Assembly: GCF_023343835.1 (NCBI RefSeq) | Contig: NC_064437.1 | Span: 13,357,001 to 13,421,000 of the forward strand | Source: Lagopus muta | Taxonomy: Eukaryota; Chordata; Aves; Galliformes; Phasianidae | Length of the DNA stretch: 64,000 nt | Direction of reading: 5' to 3' | Shown here: positions 11,101 through 25,000 of the stretch, in pieces | Position numbering within the stretch: position 1 is the stretch's first letter | Layout of the letters: every line of letters starts with the position of its first letter | The notes under the pieces: generated by a model | Databases searched by the model: none | The model's input: the letters and a program-made list of their open reading frames with translations, nothing else | Told to the model about the DNA's origin: nothing | Position numbers and translations under genes: made by a program

Positions 11101-14100
11101 CAGTGCAGGCATCCTGCACTGAGCACAGTGATGAAATGAAGGGAAGGGGAGGGGGGCATGAGGAGGGAATCACAGACAATAAACCATCAGATTTTTCAGA
11201 GACGGTATTTGAGCAGAGAATGAAAAGGTTTTGCAAAGATTTTCTTTGAAAGCACAGAGGTGACAGTTCATGTTAGGCTACACAGCCGAGAATTAATGCA
11301 ATTTTAGCACAATATCAGTGTTTTCTATAGCCCATTAATATACTGTAGAGCCAGTTTCGCTGTAGACATTAACACACTAAAGCATGAGGTCTGCAGCAGC
11401 AAATCCAAAGCAGGACACCACTGCGATGTCTCAGGGCTTACGTCATTCATTTGATATAACTTTCCTCTGATAGGGTTTCTGCTCTTGGACAAATCACAAG
11501 GCTTCTGGGTGATCCACAGCGTGCCCTTGTTCCCCCCCTTTCCCGAAGATGGCTATGGTTACCCAGCCAGTGGGGAGTTCTACGGACAGACAGCCATGTG
11601 CATAACCTTCACATATGAGCAGTTCATAGAAATAGGTAAGGATTCTCCCTAAGAATGCCTTTGCACCACTGCAACTCTCTGACTCCTTTCCTTTTTGCTG
11701 TGCCTCCAAAATTGCTTGCTTTTGTCCTCCATTATCAAATTTGGTAACCAAGTGGGGCCTGGAAACTGCATGCTTGGCTTTCAGTTCTATTTATCGAGTT
11801 CTTCCTGTGGGAATGTGGGAAATTCACTCTTCCACTCTTTCTCCATCTCCCATGGGATCTACTGAGATAATAATAGTCACAAGCGCATATTGAGGGCAAA
11901 GTCAGCCCATACATACCAAATGCTTTAGAAATATAAAGGAGGATGGGTCATCATTTTTAACAGAAGTAGTAGCTTATTCAACTGCTGTAGTCTGCAGTTC
12001 TACAAATGCAAAGCAATCACTGCTTAGCAGGAATGGTGGCCTTGACGTCAGAAATACTAACTGTGGAAAAAATATTCTCCAGAATTTCTATACGTACTTT
12101 TTGCCACATAAAAAGTGAACCCTAAAAATAAGAAAAATAAAATCTGTATCTGTAAGATTTAGAAGTACCTGACACTGGAGGTCCTGAATAAGGACTATGA
12201 AAAGGCATGGTAAGATATAACTTATATGTTCCTTAACACCTTTTACATTTTTTTTTGCTCTTTGCTCAGTTACAAGTGCCAGATTTTATCAAAGAAATGC
12301 ATAAGATTATAAATAAACAAGCTGGGCACACTATGGAGCTGTTAAAACCAAGATCCTGCTCCTGGAGGTGCATCTTTGCTTGTGCTTAGGGAAAGGGAAG
12401 AAGAAAATGAGAAGCACAGTAAAGTTTTCGTGCTCTATCCTCCCAGCTTCTAATCTGTGGTTTAGGGTTTTCCTGAGCTGGAAAGACTGGAAAGTTCCTG
12501 ATGGAGTCATCTTCATGAACTCATCACTCGTGGAGCTATTTGTATCCTTCCTCTTTATGAAATCCACAGCGAGGCCTGAGCACTGTACAAAGAATTTTCT
12601 TCTGCAGATCCAGTCCAGATTCTGAAAGTCAAACTCTATTCTCCCTAAAATCCAGCCAGGTGCTTGGTCAGCTTTTCGCTTTGGCTTTGGCTTTGGCTTG
12701 GCAAGTGTAACTGAGTGGAAACTCCTCCTGTAAATACAGACTTGAATTCACACGTGCCACTTCAGCAGTGTGACCACTCAGAGGCTTGAAGGTGATCATG
12801 GAGGGATGTGGTACGGCCCTTCTGCTGAGTGCAGGGAGGTGTACATGGTAAAAATGGAGCTTACTCTCCCAGCCAGGCTATGTGCTACAGGGCTAGTCAG
12901 AACTCAAAGCAATTAAACACATTTTTGGTTGCTAAAACAAGCTACTTCGACACTGAACTCCTCTGGGAGATAAATTGTGAAGATTAGAAAGGATTTGTGC
13001 TTCTCTTCCCAGGCTGAACTTTGCTGTCTTGATTGCTCCACTTTAACCTATTTTCATTTTGCTTATTTTCATTTCTTTGTGGATGTTTTATGTTGTTTGG
13101 GGGCTTTTTTTTCTGTGGTTTTTTGTTTCCACTTTAACCTACTTTCATTTTGCTTATTTTCATTTCTTTGTGGATGTTTTATGTTGTTTGGGGGCTTTTT
13201 TTTCTGTGGTTTTTTGTTTGTTTACTTGCTTTTTTCTAGACCAACAGATGCTGAGCTCTAATCCAGAAATCTACAGCTGCTCCCTCCCTGATACCTTCCA
13301 AGCCGATCTCCCAAACCTTCAAAAGCTTTGTGCAGGCTCCAAGCTGCCCTCAGGCCCCCTGCGCCGCCTCTCCAAGCTGCAGTCGGCACGTGGAGAAGCC
13401 TTTCTCCACTTTGCAAAGTCTAGTTCTTTTGTGGATGGTAAGTGAAAGTGCTGTTATCTATCATGTGCTCAAGCAAGCAGTGGGCAGTCAGTATATCCTT
13501 TGACAGTATTTTCTTTGAGGGGAAGAAAAGAATTTCAGCTTCAGAAATGAATTAGCAGAGCAGGGAATGGTCTTCTGTCATTCTGTCAGCCCCACAAAGT
13601 GAAAAGCTATCTCGTCTCTCAAATGTTTTACAATGCACATTAGTGAGGTTGTCAGAAATTTTCTATCCTGATATTCAACTGTAGCAGCAAAGAACAAAAA
13701 TTAGGTTTGAATAATCTGCTTTTTTTTGTTATGAAGAACTGAGGTTTTTTGTTATTTTTTTTCCTTTATTTCCTATTGATTATTTCTAACAAGTTTTCCA
13801 GAGAAAGAAGGGAAAACAAGAATGAATTCGGGAAATAAAATCAGGGCAGGATGGGGGTAAAATCTCTTCTGGTTCACTTCAGGCATTGGAGAGAAGTTAG
13901 CCCAGTTTAAGTGATCCTTTTTGATTCCTTCTTAAATGAAGGAAAATGATGGGCTGACTCCCATCCTCTGCTTTCCCACAGATATCTACGTGGCCTGGGT
14001 GGCTCAGGAACTGAAGACTGATTTGTTGGCTGAATCCTGGCAGCACTCTGGCCAAAAGCTTCCCTCAAACTGCTCTCTCCAGTACTACGTCTACAACGTA

Positions 14101-14337
14101 AATCTCATAGGGACGCCACTGAATTCCACCTTCCATTCGATCCAGGATCACTCCAAATGGTCTGTTTCAATGAAGGATGAAGTTCAGTGGACCTGCATTG
14201 GAGACCTAAACCGTGCTGCTGAGCAAGCTTGGAGGAGTGGTGGGTTCATCTGTACACAGAACAAACACATCTACAATGCTTTTAGACATTTGGTGATCCA
14301 CTACGAAAGTTGCAATGATGCTTCCACGTGGATATAA
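5149..14337 (+). CDS. DNASE2B: Deoxyribonuclease II beta, complete, six exons
   Basis: An acid endonuclease that cuts double-stranded DNA in lysosomes without metal; in mammals DNASE2B degrades DNA in lens fibre cells. Exons: 5149-5261, 8804-8981, 10483-10564, 11474-11635, 13240-13437, 13982-14337. Phases close to 1089 bp, 362 aa, the usual family length. Residues 1 to about 23 form a signal peptide with a leucine run. The mature protein begins near EISCRNEDGEAVDWFALYK. The two catalytic histidine contexts are present: WVIHSVP (His139) and QDHSKW (His301). Possible N-glycosylation sites include NMT, NCS and NST. The start is the first ATG before the signal peptide, followed by a strong donor (GTAAGT). 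Choice of DNASE2B over DNASE2 rests on synteny between UOX and RPF1. The exon 5 acceptor lies just after a tandem duplication. Confidence 0.96.
5262..8803 (+). other. DNASE2B intron 1
   Basis: A 3.5-kb intron with GT-AG ends. It holds a probable CR1 3' tail remnant near 6640-6715 and a T run at 7658-7672. ORFs here show no family resemblance and look like chance. Confidence 0.8.
6640..6715 (+). mobile_element. Probable CR1 3' tail remnant
   Basis: GTAAGGTCCCTTCCAACCCA followed by GACTGTGCC resembles the CR1 3' end; the rest is too diverged to place firmly. Confidence 0.5.
9163..9432 (-). mobile_element. CR1 LINE 3' fragment, antisense to DNASE2B
   Basis: The left end carries the inverted CR1 3' tail (AGAATCATAGAATCGTAGAA), followed by the reverse complement of the GGTCCCTTCCAAC region and the terminal ORF2 region. 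It lies in DNASE2B intron 2. Confidence 0.9.
13038..13219 (+). repeat. 91-bp tandem duplication, two copies
   Basis: Copy 1 begins at 13038 and copy 2 at 13129, both with CCACTTTAACCTA-type starts, differing by about one base (CCTATTTTC versus CCTACTTTC). The unit is T-rich and pyrimidine-rich. The second copy ends 20 bp before DNASE2B exon 5, so the duplication repeats the polypyrimidine and branch-point zone of that acceptor. Confidence 0.95.
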
Positions 14338-14923
14338 ATCGACTGTTCCTCCCAAACAGCATAGCCCCTCGTTACATAAAATGTGTAGGAAATATCTCCC
14401 TTAAATTATATTTTCTCTCTGGAAAAAAAAAATGGCCCTGTGAGTTACCAGATGCGCTAGACTTTCACTTCATTAGCTACAAAAGCAGGCATTTTATGGG
14501 TAAAACATGGCTGTTTTTTCCCTGCACTGTGACACTGAAGCAAAGCGCGCTGCTGCCAGCAGTGCTTCACAGGGGACGTCAGTGAGAAATGCTGGACAGG
14601 GGATGTGAGGAAAAACGAAAACTTGCTGTGCTATGTAGGCTGTCTGGGATGGGCTGTTGACAGGAGAAAAGTACCCCAAAATGCTTCAAAATCACCGCCT
14701 GTTCCAGGTTCTGTTGAGATCAGATCATGGCTGCTGAGGCTGGGCTGAATTTCTTAAAAGTCAGGCGTAATTGGATGCAGACAGGAAGACAAGTAGTCTG
14801 GGGACAAGAAGGCTTCATTTTTATGATTAATTTTTGGAGAAGAAATCAGCTTTGAATCATTTGTTACCAACAGCTTGGGAATGTTTCTAGTGCTTTTATT
14901 CATGTGCAGCAATCATATAAACC

Positions 14924-14929
14924 AATAAA
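14924..14929 (+). terminator. DNASE2B poly(A) signal AATAAA
   Basis: The first canonical AATAAA after the stop codon, about 590 bp downstream; a second AATAAA is at 14949-14954. Which one is used cannot be told from sequence. Confidence 0.6.
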
Positions 14930-15975
14930 CACGTCCAAAAAATGAATGAATAAAATAAATTAAGAGAGAAGATGTTCTTTTTATGGTCTCTCTCCTCCAT
15001 CTATAGCTATTTGTGATTGGTTATACGGTTTAATAGCTGCCAAAGGAAAAATTGAGAAAATTAGGGGGAAAAAAAGAGAGAGAAGAAAATATTTGAACAT
15101 GTTATTTCATCTACATTTTCACACTGCAGATTATGTGGCTGTTAATTTTTGATACCTCTGTTCTCAGGCCTAGCATTTGAAGTTTGCATAGATTTGCTAT
15201 AAAGACAAAGCTAACTTGCAAACTTGCAGTAGCATTTTTTGAATCAATTTTTAATATGTTCTTAGGTACATTTATAGGATTATATCTCACTTTTTTTTTT
15301 TCCTGAATTGCTATAAACTTATGTTTGAAGGTTTGCCTGCCCTGCTAATATTTCTGTTTTGCTGTGTTTGTAGTCCATGCCCCTGACTGTATACAAGTGT
15401 CAAATAGCTATCAAGAAATACCCTATGACCACAAGAATTTACTGAAGACTTCCTTCCCTTTCTGTCCTGAAAAAATCAATCAACAAAGTGTTCAAAGTAC
15501 CAAATAAATGAATGTCATATCACATTTGAGTGTACTTCTTGAAGAAATAAAACTACTGTATCTGGCCTGGTTAATGGGAGAACTGTGCAAAACTGGATTG
15601 TATGTTTAGTCAACCTGGGTTGAAGATAAAGCTGACTCTCATAGCTCACTGAAAATAATGTAAATAGTTTAGATGTTTTGCACAAAATGGACTTTTTTCT
15701 TTATCTCTACATATGAGCAAAAAGTTTTACAAATAATGTTAAGTAACGTTTTTCCTCTGAAGCTTGTCAAATTATTTTATGTGCATGCTTTCCATTGTTT
15801 CACCAGCTGTGGTCAAGTAATAACTATTTGTGGCTGTGAAAATTGCCTGTTAGACAGCAGTGAGAGCTGGGACAGTAGGGCTTGGCTTCGATAAGCCAAG
15901 ATAAAATTTGTCTTGTCCATTTTTTCATGGCAGACACTGACCCAACTGGCCTGACCTCTTGCATCTTGCCCACAG

Positions 15976-16039
15976 CATCACATGTTCGTGTACAGGACGT
16001 ACAGGAACAACAAGGAGACCTTCACTGGAATCAGCTCAG
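15976..16039 (+). other. Orphan exon-like segment, product unknown
   Basis: A 64-bp segment bounded by a good acceptor (CTTGCCCACAG) and a good donor (CTCAG/GTGAGG). In the frame starting at its first base it reads HHMFVYRTYRNNKETFTGIS, with about 17 of 21 third positions C or G, although the surrounding DNA is AT-rich. That bias suggests coding selection. I do not recognise the peptide and found no partner exon nearby, so it could be an exon of an unannotated gene, a decayed exon or chance. Confidence 0.3.
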
Positions 16040-19000
16040 GTGAGGTGCTCCATGGTGCACCAGAGGGCTCTGGGATCTGCTCCACCACCTGTATTTCCTA
16101 TGGGAGATGCTCAGCCACAATGTTTAACTCACAGAGCTCAACAGCATGGAGTCTTCATCCCAATGCTGACACAGTGGTGTGTCACAGTCCTGCTCCCCAG
16201 ACCTGTCCCTTGACTGTAAGTGCTAATTGGTATCCTTAATTATTTGTTCAATTGGTAGATATCATAGAGCCAAGACTGTTCACAGCATTTCTCTTCCAGT
16301 GTGCTCCAGACTGATTGCCTCCCTGTCAGCATCTACTAAAGAGGCGTAAACAGTAGTGGGAAGATGGAAAGAAGCCCTGTACCCTACACTGCCTAAGTAG
16401 GTTGGGCACACACTAATTTCAGTGGTGTAGCAATAAAAAGGCTGCAGTTCTGGTTCTTATTTTTTCTGTCTGTAAACAGTTTTAATGTAGTTTTCCTTTC
16501 ATTGCATAATGTCCGTATTTGCATATCTCCCAGTATTTCCATTACGCACATTATGAAACATGGGTAGATGCTCTTTTTCCCAAAAAAGACCTGTGATCAG
16601 CAATCTGAACTTCTGGATTTTTGAATGGCCTGTATCTGTCAGGCCAGCCGTGTGACATCAGGGCCACATCCCCTTGCTCAAACCTACATGCCGTCATAGC
16701 ACACGCTGTCGCTGGTGTGAAGTATTTTTGCATATTTTTACAAGAGTTTAATTTAAAAGGTGCTATTCTTTATCAAAACGTCAAACACTTCACAGCTTTA
16801 CCTGCTGAGCCCTCTGTGCCCGTGGAGGAGGGCATGCAGCACAGCCCCTGGGAAGGGACCTGGTGAGCCACACTGCAGCTGCAGAAGGGCAGAAGAGATG
16901 GATACAGCATGGAGAGAGCAGAAGGCTCTTCTCCTTCTGGAATCCCCATGTCTCATCCCCTTGTTGCATAAGTATGGCTATTCTGACCCTTGGGCTCCGT
17001 TCTGGTTAGACTAAATGAGAATATTATGCATGAAAACTTTTATGCATGAGAGGCCAAAACTCACATTATTAATCCACTAAACCTTGCTGTAAGACAGGGG
17101 AGTTTGCAACAACCACAACAGCAGATATAATTATTGAGTAGGAATGGCCTTCTAATTACTTAGACAAGATGAGGCCCTGTACCAGCAGCCCCACAAGTGC
17201 TCCAGTGACAGGAAATGCAAACATGGCCTCTTGCAATGCCTGCTTCGGCCTTCCCCACCCACCCGCCACTCTCACATGTCCCCATCACCACAGGAAACCA
17301 AGCCTGATGGGTTTTACTGTCTGCCCCTCAGGATTCTCCTGCAACACCAGCGGCTGGGAATCCCTCAGGTAGTGGCTTGGTGAGCAATTTTATACAGATG
17401 TAAAGGGAAGAGGCCATCTAAAGAATGAGATGATAGGCTTACTAAGACAAAAGCTAAAATACTGGGAAGGTGTTAAAACCTAACCTGTGTGAAGTTTCAT
17501 TCCAGCTGGGCAGTTACTCCACTGGAAAGCAGGCAGAGGCATCCAGCCAGAGGCCATTTCACAGGGCGTCTTTATGGAGGCATTTCTCCAGGTGTCTCCA
17601 CAAGGACTTAAAACACCTTGAAGCCTAGCAATGGGAGCCATCCCTTCCACCAGTGTGCTGGGGATCTTCTCAAGGACCTTATGTTCCATGTCAGCTGCCT
17701 GCCAGCCAGCAAAGGGAACATTTGGGAGAAATTGCTCTGACCTAGCTGGGAACCTTCCCTTCTTCAAGGCATGCTAATGAAGCCTGACACTGGACTTGTC
17801 ATAAAGGCCTGCGGGTCTATTTCTGAAACACAGCAAAGTCAGCTTCAAAGTTGGCTAGACTAGTTTTTAGAAGTACCAAAGTCTGCAAAGCTGTGGATGT
17901 TTTGTCCATCCAACTGCCAGCAATGCCCCTTCTTTCAGTTGTAACCCATGCCTCTCCCACTTGTGCAGTGGCTCACGACAGTATTTCACCAGCAGTTTGC
18001 TGTTTGCACCTTTCTGCTCTCAAAACAAGAAGTTTCCAGCAAATGCCTCTAAACATCAGTTCTTACATTGAACAGTGTCTTCTTGGCATGCCTGCGGTGT
18101 TAAGAGAATGGGCTATTTTTGAGAAGACATACAGAGTATGTATATATATGCCCTCCTGACAGTCCTGAAATGCTAAAGAAGACCATTCTTTTTTTTAATG
18201 TATCAAAGCATCTTCTGCATTATTAGCGTGGTCACATAATTATCCCCAGAGAAACTTACACCCATACATTAACACCCATAAATTATTGTGTAGATGTCTT
18301 TTATACCTTCATTTTCAGCTTCTGGGAAAGATACATCATTGGATACTTAGCACAGTAATTGCTTTCAAACATGTAAGCTGCCTATGCCTTGGGTAAAATG
18401 TTCAGGAGGCAGAGATGTGCTGGCAGGGTCTGCTACAACCTCAGTGCAAGCCAAAGCCTAACTGTGCTCAGAATGTGATGCAAGAATATGATGCACTTTT
18501 CATATTACACAAGAGATTTAAAAAACAAAAAAAAACAAAAAAACCAACAAATTTAAAGATGAGAATGTAAAGGAAATGAATTTGTATTAGGCAAAGCACG
18601 GGAATACATTCTCCATAGTGTGGGGCAGAGAGCCAGATCTCAGATTTCAAGCTAGGGTATCAGTCTTTGATAGCCTGATACCCTGAACATATATGAACAT
18701 ATATATGAACAATAACTGTATCTGACACTTTCCTATTCGATCAGATATACCAGATTAAAAGCCTGCTCTGTTGAATATTCTCAGAATTCTTCAGCAGTAA
18801 AAGCTGCTGCGAGTGGCATCTGAAGCCATTGTCTTTCAGATTTTGGCATCAGGAGGTAGTTTGTAATACAATTTTTTAATGCTTACTTACTGTTTTTAAA
18901 TTATTTGTTCCAGTATTATATGCATATTTGATAATTTAATTTTACTCAAATTGTTAAGTACAAAACATTAGGATTTGAAATATATACATTGATTCTTAAG

Positions 19001-22000
19001 CAACTGTTACATTTTTATTCGAATAAATCCCCTTGATTTTATTTTTTTCAGTTGAGTTCAAGTATCATTTTTACATGAGGTAATTGGTGGCCATTCTGCA
19101 TCATCTGCAAATCAGGCAAAAGCAAGGAACATCTTTCCCCTCCTTTCACCATTTTGCAGCCTAAGAGCTGCAAGCTAAAAATTAAATATTCAAAACTTTA
19201 CCAGAGCAGGACAGAGTGTTCAGTGTGACCTGCTGGAGTGCTCGTGGTTGCTGCAAGCAGTTCACTGTAGTACACTTGTCCTAGCATTGCATAATTTATT
19301 AATCATAGAAATTGTGCATGCAAATCAGCCACACTGTTGTGCTTCATCATATGCTAACTAGTATATTTGTTTTTACGTGCATTAAAGCCCTCAGATAATA
19401 AAGTCTCATTATAGCAGTGCACCTTTTCTCTGTTGCCTTCTGAAACCTGTCAATTGTTTGCTAAAAGCCACGTCGTTGAGCATGCTGGGGTTTTGCCATT
19501 GTTCCTATACTTCTGACTCCCCAAAGTGTGGCAGTATTTAGCTCCAGGGCTTTTTCTGTGTCTCGATTTTTACAGGTTTCCTTTTTAGGCTAAGGTTCTG
19601 TCAGCCAGAAATCAAGATTTCTGTAGTGCAATTTTAAAACTGTATTCTTGCACCCGTGTGTTTATGCTCGACAGCACTGCCCACCCATTCACGCACAGGA
19701 TTAAGAACACCAACTCAGTGCATGTTTCAGAAACTGTTTGCTTCCTTCCCCTAGCAGCTGCTCCATTGCTTATACTGATCTTGTAATCCTTCCTGGGCAT
19801 TGCACAAATGAAATCTGCGTCTTTTCTTCTCTTGCTTTCTATCTACTCTAATTAATTTTTTGCATGAAAGTAAGATTTTCAAGGGGAGAACAAGAGACCT
19901 AACTATTTTGCATGAGATATTTTGTGAGGAAAAAGCATAGAAGAAATGTTGTGCAACAAAGACAGACTATTGCTGTAGTTTTGTTCCCTACTGCCCAGGA
20001 ACCTGCCCTCCTCTTTTCTGCCAAATAACATGGAGAACCAGAGAAATCAGAATGAGAGAACTCAGAGGAAAACTCAGAAGAGCGAAGAGGACAACAGAAG
20101 GTGAGCCAAGAGAGGAGCAGAAGGAACATTAGGGTGGCAGACATCAGTGGAGGCCAGAGACCTTGATTTCAATCACAGCAAGCCATTAAGAGTTAATCAT
20201 GCAGAAATATAGTCAACTATCTGTTTCACTTACTGTGATAGCTGCTGAGTATTTATCTGTTTAACAGGTATAACCTCCACAGGCTGAGCCACAGAGAGAA
20301 AAAAAATGAGAAGCACACACTGAAGTGACTTAGCCAAGTATTAAAAACCAAACAAATCCTATCACCTGGAGAGGAAGCAGCTCCCTGTTTGTTACCAAAC
20401 TTCCAAGAGGTGGGGTGAGGCAAAATCAAAAGCATTACATATATAAAAGTGGGAGGGAGCAATTTACAAGCCAACCTAAATAGTTTGAACAATGTATTTG
20501 AATAACATGCTACTTTTTTCTTTCTTTTTTAAAAAAGGAAGCTACAATTAAGATTTAAAAACCAATAAAAACGCAGTGAAGATGGAGGTGCAGAACATTT
20601 ACAAGATTAACTGCAGACCGTTTCATTATGGAGTGTGACACTACAACAATTCATTCTCATGGAATTCAGATAACTGCAGGCAAAAAAGGTAAATACAAAT
20701 ACAAAAGAGCATAAACTGTGGTAAGCAAACTGATGCCTTTAACACTTTGCTCTTGGCATTGTTATTACAGAATTTGTAATAAATTTTGGCCTTTTATTCT
20801 CACAGAAAAATTAAAGCTCTTCAGGAATTTCCCCAGTTTTGTACATTCTTTGGTTCTATCTCTTCCTACATCCTGATGCAACTTCATTCTCTAGCACTAA
20901 CCAAGCCACCAGTACTTGGCCCTGCACAAGTCAAAGCCAGCAGGCATTACTTACTGTCACTTGGCTCATTGTGGCCCACTGCTTGGTAGCCTCCCAGTCT
21001 TGGATTCCACAGAGGAATAATGGTAGTGCAGAAGCTGAAGCTCTTTAAAAAGTGTCCTCGTAATGTCAGAGGAGGAGCTAGGCGTAAGGGGTTGGCTTCA
21101 TAAATGCAAATATTTCATAATTTATTTAGTAATGTGGCTTTTTTTTTTCCCCCTAGGCAAAAGCTTTAATAAAGGAATAGTTCTACTGCAACAAAGGAAA
21201 TGAGCAAGAAGAGAGATGAGGACACATCCTAAGTCCACTAATGGCGGTGGGAATTTGCCTTCATCTTCAGTGGGAACATATTTTCAAAGACATGGGAATC
21301 ATCCATACAAACGGGAGGATAAAATCTGAACCTTCTGTGGTCTATGACACAAACCAGAAGATGGCCCCAGCACAGTGGAAACGTGCCCAGCAGGAGTTTC
21401 ACAGCCAGGCTTGACCACAGTCCTATGTGTGGTGCCGGCTGCTGGGATGGACGTCATCACGGCCGCAGGCACAGGCAGTGTCTGTGGTAGAGCCCTCCCT
21501 GAGGCCGGGCCAGGCAGGAACCAGGCAGAGATGCATCCCTCTGGTGAACACTGACCCTCTTGCTGATTATGGGTTTACCTTCAATGCCCTACATTTGGGA
21601 AGAGGAGCAGCGTGGACAGCAGGAATCTTCCCCAGGGAGATTCAAAATCTTCTTCAAGGGCCAAAAACTCTTCCTGGGTACATGCTGCCTGCTGAATGGC
21701 GCAAAAAGCCAAAGCAGGAAAGTCCAGATGAAGGAACCTCATGATCTCAAGCACCTTTTCTTTTGGTACTGGCACTACACAGCAAAGTAGACATTAAAAT
21801 AACAGAGTTGCCACTCTTCTGCTAGCAGAAGCATTCATCTCCCTCTCATCCCTTTGATCTACTCCTTCTTCCACTCCCAGGATTGCACTACGTCAACTCT
21901 CTGTGTGATAGTGTGCACACCAGGACCTTGTTGTACTCTTGAAGAGTGAGTTCATTTGCCCCATGAACACATGGCCTCTATAGTTCTGTTTGAGCTCTTT

Positions 22001-25000
22001 AAGAAAAAATCCTCCATTATCCTTGATTATCGGTCACCAAAATATGTCTGATAGGATAGACCCTTCCAAATAACCAAATTGTGCAGAAAAAATTTCAGAA
22101 AAATGTTCTATGGAAGTATGCCCCCTAAGGAAGAAGGCTTCTTCGTAACAACTTATAAAGTTATGTTTCCTATTGGATCTGTGCTGCCAGTCCATTGCAG
22201 TTCTCATAAAGAAAAAAATCACAAGTATTTTCTCAATAACCTCTTTAAAAGAAATATATTTACCATGTGCTGTGTTCTACATGGCATTGATATTCAGTCC
22301 CTAGGGATAAAGATGTCTATGAACAACCTTTAAGAGAGTCACAGATATGACTAAACAGTGCATGTTCATGTATATTTTCTAGATATTACATTTCTTAAGG
22401 AAGCCCATGCCTCTATTGGAAAACTGAAAGAAATTTCAAAAGCTGTGACTTCTTTGCAAGTCAGAATTTTATTCCTATATTGTATGTCAAAATATCAATT
22501 TTTATTTGATTTTTTGAGAGCTTTGCCCAAGATTCTTCAGGAACTGTAAGACAACTTACAGTTTCAATTCTTTTTTTTTTTCCCCCAAGAAAATGCAGTA
22601 TTTCTTTAATACTGAACTCTATTGGTTTCCAGTGCCCTTACTTTTAACTATCACCTTGTATAAAATCAGTGTAAGAAATGAGAAATGAAGCATGTGGTTT
22701 AACTGCTTTTAAATTCATGAGTAGTGCTACTACGTTTTGTGGGATTAGTTTGATAGTCCAAGTAAAATAACTGTCAGCTAGACAGATAGTGCAATAAAGG
22801 TGAAACACACTATTGCTGATAAGAAAGTAATCTTTATTTCATGGCCCCAGACTTCTAGCATATGAGCACAGTACTTTGTGGGATAGAGGGGCACTCACCA
22901 ACATAACACTGCTGAGCACAAACAACTTGATTAGATTAGTTGGACCAATGTGGTAGAGGCAAAGTGGAACTGAGCAGCTTTGTGGCCCTGATCAGGTATA
23001 ATATAAGTGCAGTTTTCTCTCTATATGAGGAAATTTCATGTATTAGGGCTAACAGCATTTGGAGCAAGTCCACTGTAATTTCAGTGTAGCATTGGATGAA
23101 GCATGACAATAAATTCAGCAAAGTAAAAAACTGGGAAAGTTAAACTCTTGACAAATTTACAAAAGCACTGCACAAATTCTGTGTGTACCTGTGCAAGGTA
23201 TTGAGCAGAAAAGAAATATGTTTATTCTAAGAGGATACAGGTGTGGCTACTACTACTGTGTACCAAAGATATTTTTTAAAAAATGAATCCTGTTGATGCT
23301 ATTTGTTTGAAGCAATAATTAGACTGGCATCAAGTTTGAATGATAACTCCTGCTGTCTTCACACAGATTTTCTAAGTTTGTGAGTCCAGTTCTCAGGAGC
23401 TCTTTAGCAAAGTTCTTATGTTGCCAGCATCACTCCCTCGGAAGAAACTGGTAAAAGGGTGAGTCCTGGTTTTCAGTACCTTCTACAGATTGGTCTTCAA
23501 AAGTGAAAGGCAGCTTTTTTAAAAGTGATCTTTCATAATTACAGTTGAAAATGATGTGTTTGCCAAGTGCTGAACAGCCTTGAAAACTGGATCTGATGTG
23601 CTCAAGGTAAAATAAAGGTTTAAGCCTGTAATGTATTTCACACTTAGAAGCCTTTTGCGTATACTCAGAATTGGAACTTATGTTTTCCTTTTTAAAGAAA
23701 GAATAAGTGATACTTCTTTCATTATTGATACAGTTTTGTAACTTAGTGTTTTGAATTATCTATTTCAGATTTTCTCAGGAGAAAGTTGTCTCTGCAGATG
23801 CCCCCAGACTCTGCCAAATGATTGGCTTTCTATCCAGTTCCGTCATTTACTTCTGTTACATGTTTTAGACATCCATTTTTCCATCTTAAAACATCCAAGA
23901 TTGTCCATCTTTACACATCCATTATTTCATCTGAACTTCAATTCCATGTTTTTTTGTCTGCAGGCTTATAAAAAAAAAAAGAAAACAAAAAAACACACTT
24001 GGACTGGAAGGAAAGCACATGTATCAGAACAGACTTTTGGATTTGTTTTACTTTGAACACACACAGCATCATGTCCTCAGTGGCTTAATACCGAAGAGCA
24101 CTTTAGAAAGTCATTTGTATGGACTTATGAACATGCCTCATATAAAAAGAAAGGTACAACTTAAGAGCTCTAATACTGTAAAGAAATCCACTTAAAAGTG
24201 AAGAAATACAGGAATGTCTTTAATCACCCACTGGATAGTCCTTCATTTAGTGTACAAGATCTTCAGCATTCTCGGATAATGGATAGGAGCGTTTTGCTGG
24301 TTTTTAATTCTTTTTATTAAATGTATAGTCTTCTGTTCTACTTATTCCTCATTAGCCAGCTCCTTCCCAGGAACTAACTCCATCCTGGAGGTTGACATGT
24401 TTAGCATCCGTGAAGCATTATGGTTCTCACATTTGGGCTAGGATTACCCTGGCTTTATGCGAAGGTTTTACCAAGCAGCAAAGCTTTTCTTAAAAACCAA
24501 TGAAATGCTTTTTTACTCTAAGTACATCATTTGGTTTCAGCCAGGCAGTTTCCTGATAGTAGTATAACAGAGTGTCTTTTCAGAATCCCAGTAGGTGGAA
24601 GCTTGGTTTGAGAACACACTGGGACATTTGGTAGCACTGATATTTTACGTCTCAATTGTTAACAATTCTTGAAAGTATAAGAAGTATTTAAAGGCCAGGT
24701 GGTTCAGGAAGCTGGCGGTGGATTACGAGGCAGCAAAATGTGGGATAACAAAAAAGGTAAAGAGAGTTGTCTGCTGCAGCTTGCCTTTTGAAACAGGACA
24801 GATGGGAACAACTCATGCACACAAACATGATGAGCACAGCACAGAGCGGTGGAGTGCCTGCCCCTTCCTAAAACAGGATCATACCTAAGGAAACAGCCTA
24901 GGGGTGAGGACGCAGGATTGACATCTTGCCTGAAACAACAGGATTATCTTGTTTCATCTCTGCCATCAGGCATAAGGAATGAAAGATCCTGAGCCCAAAG

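Noticed and set aside
12977-13261. ORFs with repeated hydrophobic FVDVLCCLGAFF-like segments
   Set aside because: Produced by the T-rich 91-bp duplication in an intron; one frame runs into DNASE2B exon 5, which explains the apparent extension.
21427-21744. 105-codon ORF in the intergenic region
   Set aside because: No recognisable motif, no flanking exons of matching phase and overlapping ORFs in other frames; most likely chance.
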